Shown here one piece after another: positions 1 to 9,985 of a DNA stretch of 64,000 nt (position 1 is the stretch's first letter; each line of letters opens with the position of its first letter). Below the pieces are notes generated by a model. That model searched no databases and was not told where the DNA came from. It saw only the letters and a program-made list of their open reading frames with translations. The DNA comes from Climacium dendroides (taxonomy: Eukaryota; Streptophyta; Bryopsida; Hypnales; Climaciaceae), in assembly GCA_950106755.1 (NCBI GenBank), contig OX467088.1, positions 13,314,001-13,378,000 on the forward strand, read 5' to 3'. The position numbers and the translations under genes are program-made.

Positions 1-424
1 AAAATTGTCAAGACTGTTTGTGTTAGACAATCATTTAGGGGTGATCTAAGCGAGTGAAATGTTTGATGTGTTTATTACCCAAGACAACCCACAATTTCCA
101 CCATTGAACAAAGAGTACGAACGTAACGTCTTGTAGTCGACAATCCTAAGTATCCGTAAATAATATTATTGATGTGGTAAAATCTTCATATTGGTAAGAT
201 TTTTTGCAAAGCTGATTTTAGATTAAAAATTTTATTCTAAAATCCCAAGCTTTAATGGGAGTACCATTTTCATAATCTTTTTATATACCGACACCAGAAT
301 GAGCTTTTAGTTGACAAGAATTGGTTATTTTCTGAAAATGATTGTTAGGGTTGAAAGATTTATGGGATGTTTCGGAACTATTCATTTCTCCGTATAAACA
401 AATTGAGCTCAACAACTTTTACAG
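1..424 (+). other. 3' part of an intron of the kinase gene
   Basis: This AT-rich stretch ends in a TTTTACAG acceptor at 417-424, directly before the first recognisable kinase exon. I searched the three plus-strand frames for the preceding exon (ATP-loop or the segment before VRHKN) and found none. The intron therefore runs beyond the left edge. Confidence 0.6.
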
Positions 425-2521
425 GAAAGTGAGGCACAAGAATATTGTGCAGTTCATTGGCGCTTGCACGAAGGCCCCAAATTTGTGCATTGTCACAGGT
501 ACATATTTAGTCAATTGTATGTCCCTGCTATGCAGTCTCTATGATCCTTAATGCACCAATACTCTTATCATGTTCATGACCAACGTTTCTAGGAAAATTA
601 GACTGTCAGAATTTTTAGAGAGGATCATTAAATAGAATTTTTCTTACGATTCATGGGGAATGCTTTCTATGGACACAAAGATAACATGGAGACTCCTTAT
701 GTGTCATGGGGTGGCCTCACTATGAGCAGTTGAGCCATAGTGAGATTTCCCCATGAAAACTTGGGAAGTTTTCTTTATGATGATGTCTAAAAGTTCCTGA
801 AATAATGTAATTCTACTAAAACCCTTTTTCATGACATGGTCCGTGCTTTCCTAGTTGTCTGGGCAGAGCTCCAGGTCGAGGGTAGTTTGTTACTTAAGTT
901 GTTCGTATGCACACAGAGTATATGTCTGGTGGGAGCGTGTATGACTATCTGCATCAGCAAAAGGCAGTTCTGAAGATGCCAATGCTGCTGCGAGTGGCCA
1001 GGGATGTCTCCAAGGGCATGGACTACCTTCATCGAAATGAAATTATACATCGTGACTTAAAGGCAGCAAATCTCCTCATGGACGAGAACGAGGTGTGCAA
1101 TTCATTATTTATTGTTCCCGGCTGAAGTCACCTCTCTATCCTTTAGAGAGAATGTCAAAGATTTTCGACTTTAAACCTGCTATTTGCTTGCCTTCTGACA
1201 AAGCCACTGACATTGGGTGATTTTCATGGGATTCTAAGGTGGTCAAGGTGGCGGATTTCGGTGTAGCGAGAGTTCAAGCACAGTCAGGTATCATGACCGC
1301 AGAGACGGGCACGTACCGGTGGATGGCCCCCGAGGTAAAAATAGCTGGTGGCGCTACTTTCTACTATGAACACATCTGAGAAACATAACTTCCGGTTTGA
1401 AAGTACGTAGGCAGTATTATGTTCTGTAGTTTTATGACTAGCCATTGACTGTTGTGCAGGTTATTGAGCACAAGCCCTATGATTCCAAGGCAGATGTTTT
1501 CAGCTTCGGTATAGTGCTTTGGGAGCTCCTAACAGGGCAGGTAGGCATAGGTTTCATTCGTATACATGCAACGACCAGATTTTTTGATGTTTCTACACCC
1601 AATGGGAGAGATTAAGCAATGGTTTGAACATGTAGAAGTTCTGGTACCCATGAGAAGTGAGATGTTTTAAAAGCAATAGTTGCATATTGGGGCTCATCAT
1701 TCTAAGGAATGAAATTTCTTATTTTTTCTAATAAAATTGTAATATGTACTTATAGGAACAGTGGCACTATAAGGTTGCTGAATAAGTTTTTTGAATTTTT
1801 CAGTCTGGGAGGATTGTACTGCGGATCATATAGAAAGAGACTTATGAAAATTATACATTTTAATTTGGGGTAGACATACTTACGGTTACCGCAGTCTCCT
1901 GTTTTATGTGTGTGACCGATACTTCGCAAAATCAGCTGTCCCGTTGGTGTGTAATTTGAAAACGTCAATTTGAAAAGAAGAAAACCTTGGCAATTTCAGA
2001 GCTGTTGGGAACTTGGTGGAGTTGAGCTTCTGGGAATACAAAGTATAGCATATTGCTCTTAGGTTTCTTAAAAGGCTGGAGCTCTAGCAACCCATTATGT
2101 ATTCAAAATCGAGATGTTTTACTTTCTGTGCGGAGTCTTGTGCAGGTTCCTTATGCGGAACTTACCCCTCTTCAGGCTGCAGTTGGTGTTGTTCAAAAGG
2201 TAACACCACTTTCAATGTTCATTAGTCCAGCAATCATTAAATGTGTGCATCCATAATTTTATTGTACTGGTCCTTTTTGGTGAGCTCTTTTAGATCAAGG
2301 GTCTTACAAATTTTGAATTATACTAACGATTGATTCTACCAAATTATGCTTTCGTTCAGGGTTTGAGGCCCATCATTCCTGAGAATATCAATCCCAAACT
2401 CAGTGAGTTGCTGCAGCGTTGTTGGAAAGTAGACACAACCGAAAGACCCACTTTCTCAGAAATAACTAGTGCGCTCGAGGAAATCCTGAAACAGGTAGGC
2501 AAGACCTGCCCGACAATGTGA
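425..2521 (+). CDS. Raf-like (STY8/17/46-type) dual-specificity protein kinase, 3' part of gene
   Basis: This is the C-terminal part of a plant Raf-like MAPKKK of the STY type (dual-specificity Ser/Thr/Tyr kinase). In other plants members phosphorylate chloroplast precursor proteins or act in stress signalling; that role is family knowledge. Exons inferred from in-frame GT..AG joins are 425-498, 917-1092, 1239-1334, 1460-1540, 2146-2199 and 2360-2521. They carry the kinase landmarks in order: [26 protein letters not shown], the catalytic loop [10 protein letters not shown], the DFG motif (KVADFGVAR), the activation-segment end [10 protein letters not shown], and the C-lobe motifs [15 protein letters not shown] and LLQRCW. 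The glycine-rich loop and catalytic lysine are missing; those exons lie left of the window, and 1-424 looks like intron. The last exon is read through a possible GT donor at 2496 to a stop at 2519-2521, giving a short tail after helix I. All six exons are open, so I see no sign of a pseudogene. Confidence 0.87.
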
Positions 2522-2717
2522 GATGTGAATTTTTTTCACGGGCTTCTCCAGTACGGAGAGTTCCATGTGGTGTTGTACGAGGGCTGATCACAAGTTCTAC
2601 TCATTTACTCGGTGCACGTGGTCCAAGATTTAGAGTGGATAGAGTATTTGCAACAGAGCTTTCCATGTTATGCTTCCTATTCTTCTATTTATCGTTGCGT
2701 AATGCTTTTGACTGGTT

Positions 2718-2947
2718 GCACTACACTGACTTATCCTATTAGTGCGTGTGCCACTAATTTGGCGCCCTCACAAATAGGATAAATCATTGTAGTGGAAATC
2801 ATGTCCTATTCCAGCCACGGAGTTTTTTTAACTTAGCTTGAACTGGTCATGACCCAAGGAGTCCTCCCAACTTGGCCGAAATTGGTAATCAGTGACCAAT
2901 TCCAATCAAGTTGGGTGCACTCCTTGCCTGCAACAGGACATGATTGC
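2718..2947. repeat. two adjacent imperfect hairpins in the 3' flank/UTR of the kinase gene
   Basis: Two inverted repeats follow each other about 200 bp after the kinase stop codon. In the first, the arm at about 2718-2745 (with ACTTATCCTATTAGTG) pairs with 2769-2795 (CACAAATAGGATAAAT). In the second, 2795-2816 pairs with 2924-2947 around AATCATGTCCT/AGGACATGATT. Its inner stem also pairs (AAGGAGTCCTCCCAACTTGG with CAAGTTGGGTGCACTCCTT), leaving a loop near GTAATCAGTG. It could be a small foldback MITE in the 3' UTR or a structured UTR. Confidence 0.6.
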
Positions 2948-3983
2948 TACTACTGAATTGTGGCTTTTGCCTGATTACAGTCCGGTTGCCCGAGCGTAAT
3001 CCATGACTTTTCATGATACCTGGTGATGTGTGCAGCAGGTAAACCAAGACAATGTAGACGAGATGGCCCTGAAACGGAAGGACAGAAGACCTGCAAGTTT
3101 TTTTTCACCACTTGGGCGGTAGCTGTCCTCAGCTTCACCATGGATTGATTGCTGCATTAATCGACAAAATGAAAATTGAACATTGAACTCTGTTAATATG
3201 AGGTCGCTTGTGTCGGCCAGGTATACCAGATGTGGATTAAGATGTAAGTTAACTACACCTAAAATCGCCTAAGTAAGCAATTAAACATTGTTTGTATTAT
3301 TAAATTTTTGTTGGGCCTTGTGGGGGGTCAAAAGGGAATTCTAGAGTTTCTTAGAATGCATTTTTAGAATGCATTTTTGGGACACTATGAATAAACTATG
3401 AAGTTCAAAGTGTTCCCAAAATCAACCCTAGGCTCTTATGAATAGAGGATGTATTATTCATTTTAGGCAAGAACATGTTGGGATCAGGTTTAGAAATGGA
3501 TTGGAAAAGGTGCAATTACCTTACATGGTAATGGGTTTCCACTTCAAACAAGCTTTATGTGACTTACTCTTGTATAATACTGTAAATAGGTTAAATAGGT
3601 TAAATATAACCAATCATTCTCTCACAAATTGTTGTATTATATAATATTTATTTTGAGTGTCTAGGCCAAAGGTTGAAAGGGATTATGTGTGGAGGCATAC
3701 CTAGATTTAATTCTAGTGATGACCTTTAGTTCAAAATTGGTTTAGCCATTTGGTGATATATATTTTTATATTGTTGAATGGAGGGTGTATTAGGTGTGAA
3801 GAGTCATATAGACATGATTTGGCCATTGAGTCATGAGGTCAAACAACTAAAATGATGAAATGAAGCTTCGACATGGAATTATAATGGCATACAACTAAAG
3901 CCATGAAATGAAGCCAAACAAAGCCAAATGAGTGCAATCTCATTTATTGCTTCATTTACCTACATCATCTACTATTATTAACC
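2948..3983. other. kinase 3' flank and non-coding spacer
   Basis: No ORF resembles a known protein here. GC content falls off after about 3150, and an AATAAA-like hexamer at about 3388 could be a poly(A) signal for the kinase transcript, which is unproven. A short direct duplication with GAATGCATTTTT lies at about 3354-3377. Confidence 0.4.
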
Positions 3984-4862
3984 AATCATACTACTAAAAT
4001 CATAACTCTCTTTGTAATATCACAAATGCTACCATTAATACTAGGAGCTCGTGCTTGTTATACTACACTTTCATTGTATCACATATTAGTAAAAATTTTG
4101 ATATATTTGAATAGAATGCATGATAATGATTTCAATAAGTCTTTAAAATAATTATTTTAAATATTTTGTAAAAATATTTTCAATCATGTATACGTAAAAA
4201 TCGTATTTTCACACAATGTGATATTACAAAAATAGAGTAGCAATTTGCAATCATTTTTGTAATATCACTTTTTACTAAGGGTGATATTATAGAAATAATA
4301 TAGTTGTTGCAATTAAGGTGATATTAAAGAGGATCCATAGGATGATATTATAGAGGTAGCAAATCCATTGCTTCTCTTGGCTTTACACTTCTTTGCACTT
4401 CTATGATTTTGTGTTTTTGTGAACTTTGAGCTTTTGTGATTTTAATTTTCTATTGCTACTACCAAATGATTTTGAGAAATTTATTCAATTGAAGCGATTT
4501 TGGATTCCACAACAATTAAGTTGTTCACAAAGTTTTTGAGATTTATAAGTTTTTCTTATCAATTCTTCAATTTGGGTTGCCATTTTTGGTAACAATGGAG
4601 TCAAATTTCTAATGCATTCTAATGTATGTGTATCTTTTATAGTATTTACCATTGTATATGTTTCATTCATCATTCTATAAATTTGTATTGTACATTTCAA
4701 TATATGCTTAGTTATAAAAAAAAGTTATACAAAGATTTTAGTCCTTTTTATTTGAAGATTTATTGAAATTTTTGTTTTGCATTCTATCTAATATATAAAA
4801 ATTCTTATAAAATTCTAATGATGAATGCGTAGCATAGTAAGCGTCAACTACTAGTATTTTAA
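3984..4862. mobile_element. terminal-inverted-repeat DNA element, copy A
   Basis: This is one of two near-identical copies in the window (the other is at 21694-22627). The likely element proper is 4039-4856. The left end TACTAGGAGCTCGTGCTTG and the reverse complement of the right end (TACTAGTAGTTGACGCTTAC) form imperfect inverted repeats of about 40 bp, which continue through a shared CTATnCTACnCATTCAT core. Homology to copy B also covers about 55 bp of left flank and a few bases of right flank. No transposase is visible. A 71-codon open frame on the minus strand (4485-4700) is kept in both copies, but the differences between the copies are mostly amino-acid changing, so I do not call it a gene. 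The CTAG 3' end also leaves a Helitron-like reading open. Confidence 0.7.
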
Positions 4863-5525
4863 TGAAAATATAAAGTATAATAAAAATATATTTTAACCTT
4901 TGAGAGTTGAAAAATTATTTCAGATCCAATTTCTTTTTTTAATTTTTTTAATTTATTTTGTATTGTATTGTATTATTGTCAATGGTAAGAGTAAGAATGT
5001 TTTATTTATTAAGCTTTAGGTAATCACTAAACTAATCACATATGAGAGTTTTTGTCATTTTAAGTCCCTTACCCATGCAAAAAAAATTCTTTGTTTGCTT
5101 TATGTCTTTAGTCCCAACTATGCCAAATGACCAAAATTATGTTCCAAATTCAATATCGTGCATTGTGAATTGGTTAAATTCGGGTTTCAATTGCTATCTA
5201 GAACCAATAAAATAACTCTAAGTAATATGTAGTTCCCCCTCCATCCATATAGTCATCAATAAAAAAAACAAATGAAATGTCTCAAGGGATCAATCAACAT
5301 TGCTTGTTCTTATTTTTGCATTTGTTAAGTGTTGCTTGATTGAAGGAGATGAAGTGGGACACAGAGGTACATGGTTTTAGGCCCATACTAACTAACAACA
5401 AAATGACAACCTTACACTTAACAATTAAATACCCACAAGTACTCCTTGAAAATGCCCCCAAAATTCTACTTTTTAGTACTCCCAAATTGCACTTTGAAAA
5501 GGGCTTTGAAACTCAAAGTTATTTA
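4863..5525. other. AT-rich spacer without a gene
   Basis: Low-complexity AT-rich DNA. I see no protein-like frame, RNA gene or clear repeat here. Confidence 0.5.
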
Positions 5526-6009
5526 CTCCTTTTGTCTCAAAAAGAAACCTGTGTTTGCCTCTCTCCCCCGTATTGTTTAACCATTGATAGAATCTAAAAA
5601 AGAAACATGCATTTGCCTCTTTATTGTACCCTACCCTATGCTCTTTGTGAATTAGATTTGGTTTCTTGTTTACTAATTGTGCTAAAAACAATAATATTGT
5701 GAGCACTAGGATTTATTTTTTCAATAGATGGAAGAACTTGCGTAGCTAGGTTTGCTTGTCCTTCATTTACATTTGCAGTAAAAATGCTTCATATTGACCA
5801 TTTTTTATGAATCGGCATTGAATGAAAAAACACCCAAAAAACATTGCTTTTCTTTCCTTTCAAGGCAATTTTAAATGTAAAAACTATGTACTTGGATTTG
5901 AAATAGTTCAAGACTAATCTTTGACACCTTTAAGTTGCAATTTCTTGCTATGAATTCTTAATCCCAAAGAAAATATGAAACACAAGGTTTCTTTTTGAAA
6001 TAGAGGGAG
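5526..6009. mobile_element. Stowaway-like (Tc1/mariner-type) MITE
   Basis: The left end CTCCTTTTGTCTCAAAAAGA and the right end TCTTTTTGAAATAGAGGGAG are inverted repeats flanked by TA on both sides (5524-5525 and 6010-6011). That is the usual layout of plant Stowaway elements (CTCCCTCYGT-type ends). The stems extend inward through AAACCTGTGTTTG and AAACACAAGGTTT. At about 480 bp it is long for the class. No coding sequence. Confidence 0.65.
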
Positions 6010-6476
6010 TAAATAATAGGAGTGCATTAAATTCTACATTTAGCAAAGAACACGTTTTAAAAACATTATTTTCAACATTAATCCGTAACATTTGTTCCAA
6101 TAGATCATTTTCAAATAGAGGAAGTAATTTGTAAGAAACAAATTTTAAAGAAAAATTATTTCAATTTTTTGTAACTTATTTTACTGCCAAATTTCAACTA
6201 TTTTGAATTTCATGTGGCATAATTTTTTCTCTTTGGACATTGATTTAAAAAAATCATATTTCTAGTAAGTTAATCTATCTTTCTATCTTTAAAAAGTATT
6301 TTTAAAAATCATGCCAAAAATTAAAATTGTAAAAAACGAATTGAACCTTCAATTATACTCCAATGAATACTTGGGACTTTAGTAGTTATGGGGATAATCA
6401 AAATAGAATTAATCAAAAGTTTGATGAATATAAATCAGTCCACCTAATAAAATAGAAAAGAATTGTGAATTTTTAA

Positions 6477-7984
6477 CTCCTAAATGTCCAAGGCCTTTTT
6501 TAAGCTTCTAGGAATTTGCTCTAAATTGAACAAAAAGCCAACATTTTAATAAGTTGTATCAATTTTTTTGAATTGTAACTACATAAATTCAAAAAAGACA
6601 TGTTAGAGATCACAAAGGAAAAGAAAACACAACAATATCACTCATGGATTGAAAAATTATAATGTTTGATCATGAGGGTGTTAAAACTACAAAAGAGATT
6701 TGAAGTTTGTCAATCCTCTTTTTACATGTCAAATCTAAAAAGTTGGTCACCAAAAAAATATAAGGTTGAAGGGTATAACATACATAAATGTAATCAATTT
6801 ATAGCTTTTCAAAATCTACACTACAATTTTTTTAAATGAATTTCTTATGTGATTTTTCTCTAAGATATAGTATATTTGAGACTCATTTCCAAAAGCCCTC
6901 AACCTTAAAGAAATTCAAGATTGCAATGGACACCCTTGCACAAAATTTTGAATAGGGAAATCATAATCAATCATTTTCAGAATTTGATTTTTGATGCTAA
7001 AATTAGAGTTCTAAAATAATTTTTCAAAAATATAAACTACTACAAATAGCAACTTGGTTAGGTTTTATTTAACTTCAAAGTACTATCAACACCAAAATTT
7101 GATGCCTTAGGCATTGAGGGGTTAAAAGTAAATTTACTAAGATGCTTGCATCCAAATGGAAATTGAAGAATATACACCAACATCACACAATCAAGAGTAT
7201 GTTAAACAAATGACTACAACGAAGGAAGTATTAGACTATAACTGCAAATGGTTGTCTGCATTATTTTATTTTTTTTGTATTAATGAATAAATTATCTTTT
7301 TCAACATAACCCACCAAAACCACTACTACCAATGCATATAAATGTTATAAGCACATCTTTAGATAATTATTTAGAAATTCAAGATCTCTTACAAGTTTTG
7401 TTTGTTTGGAGATCTTGCTATTGTAGAAGAAACATTACTTAAAATCAATATGCACTCATGATTCAACTCTTGAAGACCATGCAACCATTTTATGGTTTCT
7501 ACCTAACTTTGAACAATGTGTTTGGTTAGAAAAAAAAGTTTTTTTCAAAAATTTATTTTTTCTATGAAAATTAGATTGGATTGTCTTTATATTTTTACAT
7601 TTGAAACAATGATTATAAGGAAAATTTTAAAAAATGATTAGCGTTTGTATAGTGTTGTAAAGTTTACTATTTAGAAAAAATATAGATGCTTTCATCGTTA
7701 GATTTTAAACCTTTTTTTCCAAATCAATTGAAACAACAATTTTGATCAATAATAAAATAAATAAAATGCTAAATACAAACATTGCATTTTAAAAAGTTTT
7801 TGAAGTTAAATCTTCTAAATTCATTTGAAATAAATCTATAAATAATTTTGAAATTTTAAATGTACAAATATGTTCCACTCATGATGCTTAATATTGTTTC
7901 TTTTCATGCAAACTTTTAAAAAATTATGAAACTCATATTTTAAAAGATATTTGAGTTATGCCCCAACCCCTTGTACCTTTAGGA
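6477..7984. mobile_element. candidate TTAA-flanked element of about 1.5 kb (decayed)
   Basis: TTAA at 6473-6476 is followed by CTCCTAAATGTCCAAGGCC. The right boundary CTTGTACCTTTAGGA is followed by TTAA at 7985-7988. The ends are inverted repeats of each other and match the termini of the TTAA family elsewhere in the window (CCCTAAAGGACCAAG type). No transposase frame is visible. In DNA this AT-rich, TTAA is common, so the terminus match carries the call. Confidence 0.4.
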
Positions 7985-7988
7985 TTAA

Positions 7989-8865
7989 AGATGAAAATGA
8001 AATACATCAGTTAACATAATGACAACTATAATCACTGCTTAGTCAAATTTACCATCTTCAAATCTTAAACACTAAGGATATACATTGACTAAAGGATCCA
8101 GAAAGTGTAATTAGACCAATTACACATTTTGATTTCTTTAATCAATATATATCCCTAATTCATTTGCTAATAAGGATATAAAAATTCAACCAAGACTGAA
8201 ATAGGAACTATACTCAACTTGGAGCAACAAATCAATTTTACCTAAACCAAAAGGCATATCAATCTAACATAACCAATTTCACAAGTCCAATCTCATATTC
8301 AAAAAAATTATAACACCAATATTCAAATTGTTTTGACTACTAAAGACCTCACTCAAAATCCTACAAAATCCCTCTAACCAACATCAACTCATCTAAAACC
8401 TACATTAGCTAAGAATAGTTAAGTGTAGGTACAATTTGGCTTAGTTGGCTAAAAATGTCTATGACTATTGATTTTTGAATGGAAAGAGGATTGTCTACTA
8501 ATGGTAACCCCAAAATATGATAGTGGTCTACAACCTCACTTTGAATCATTGCATAAGAAATCAATGAAAGTTAACCATTCCCAAAACAATCAAACTAAGA
8601 AATAGAAAAAACAATGTACCCAAATCCTACATTTAGGAACAACACTACACAAGTGCCAATTTTGGATGACTACCCTACTAGATTTGGATATACTTCCCTT
8701 GATTTGCATATGAAAAAATTGATGTCCAAAGAGTGGTCATTGCAACCAAAATGATTTCTAAAGTCAACACTATTGAATGATTTCCTAAAGTCCCTATGAA
8801 AGCACATGCTACCACAATAGTGGAAAAAACTCATAAGACAACTAGTGAGAGAACCACCAAATTCA
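7989..8865. other. AT-rich spacer without a gene
   Basis: No protein-like frame, RNA gene or clear repeat could be identified between the candidate TTAA element and the array behind the glycosyltransferase gene. Confidence 0.45.
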
Positions 8866-9985
8866 CCAACGCATCCAATTCCACCAAGTTGGTATTAAAC
8901 TCCACTTATTTTCTCAAATATAGTTTCTACTAGTTGGTTACTTGGTTACAATGATTAATCCTTAAAGGACAAACTTGTCACCATAGAAATCATCCTTTTT
9001 GATACCATGTGAATCATTTGCTTCAAAAAATCCAAGAGCATTCATTGGAGGTCAAGCTACTGTTCAAGACCCTCTCCTTTTCACACAAAATTTCGAGAAT
9101 GAATATTTGCACTTCCATCTTACATAGAAGGATTCTCCATCATCCATTGCACAATATATGTCAACATCATTCAAGGGTTAAATGTAGAAGCAAATTTTCC
9201 CTAAAAATTGATTGTACCTTTCTATGGTTGTGGAAGAATTTGTTGATCTCAAATCAAGCTTAGGCTGGATCCAATCTCCCAAAGACAAACGTGCCACAAG
9301 TGGAAAACACGCCTAGGAGAACCAATGAGAGATTCACCAAGTTCACCAATATGCCCAATTCCACCAACTGGTGGTGAACTCCATCAATTATCTCAGTCAT
9401 GGTTTCCATTGTGCACCAACATACTGGTTAGAATGCACAAAGCTGGAGGCAAAATTCCTGTCAGACTTGATTGCACCTCTCCGTGACTGCGGAAGAATTT
9501 GCATAAGTTCTGGAATCAAGATTGGCCTTGATCCAATCTTCCAATGACATCACATGCCACTAGTGGTAACCACTCCTGATAAAACCATTAAGTTCACCAA
9601 TATGCTCAATTCCACCAAGTGATGGTGAACTCCACTAATTATCTCAGGCGTGGTTTCCACTGTGCACCTACACATTGATCAAAATGCTTAAAGCAGGAAG
9701 CACAGTACCTCTTAAAATTGATTATCTCAGGCATGGTTAGCCACTGTGCGCTCCATATTCGTTACAATGCTTCAAGCTAGCAGCAAAATTCCTGTCAAAG
9801 TTGATTGCACCTTTCTATGGCTATGAAAGAATTTGCAGTGGTTCTTGGTTCTCGACTTGAATTTCTCAGGCATGGTTATCCATTAGTGCACCTACAAATT
9901 GGCTAAAATGCTTAAACTTGGAATCAAATTTCCTCTTTCACTGGCTTGCACCTTTCCGTGTCTGCAGAAGACTTTCCACTGCTTC
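8866..9985. repeat. decayed tandem array derived from the 3' end of the glycosyltransferase gene
   Basis: Five diverged units contain a shared block (TCTCAGGCATGGTTTCCACT, then GTGCACC, AATGCTTAAAGC and CAAAATTCC). Their starts are near 8909, 9387, 9637, 9721 and 9860. Four of them (near 9215, 9473, 9807 and 9951) keep a second block resembling TTGCACCTTTCTATGGCTAT followed by GAAGAATTTGC. The copy nearest the gene is the last coding segment and stop codon of the glycosyltransferase itself (about 9924-9985). Full unit spacing is about 250 bp, and two units are shortened by deletions. The first unit is interrupted by a TTAA-type MITE at 8959-9177. Confidence 0.7.
8959..9177 (+). mobile_element. 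short TTAA-type MITE, copy 1 (inserted in the tandem array)
   Basis: A 219-bp element sits between TTAA at 8955-8958 and TTAA at 9178-9181. The left end is TCCTTAAAGGACAAACTTGT and the right end is CATCATTCAAGGG. Its interior has the family landmarks CACCATAGAAATCATCC, CACAAAATTTCGAG and a GTC/CATCCATTG block. Sister array units carry an unbroken AATGCTTAAAG at the matching place (TTAA at 9688-9691 and 9912-9915), so the empty target site is visible in this window. Confidence 0.85.

Noticed and set aside
4485..4700. 71-codon minus-strand frame conserved with 22250-22465, possibly a real small protein
   Set aside because: The copies differ mostly by amino-acid-changing substitutions, no family is recognisable and both lie inside a transposon copy.
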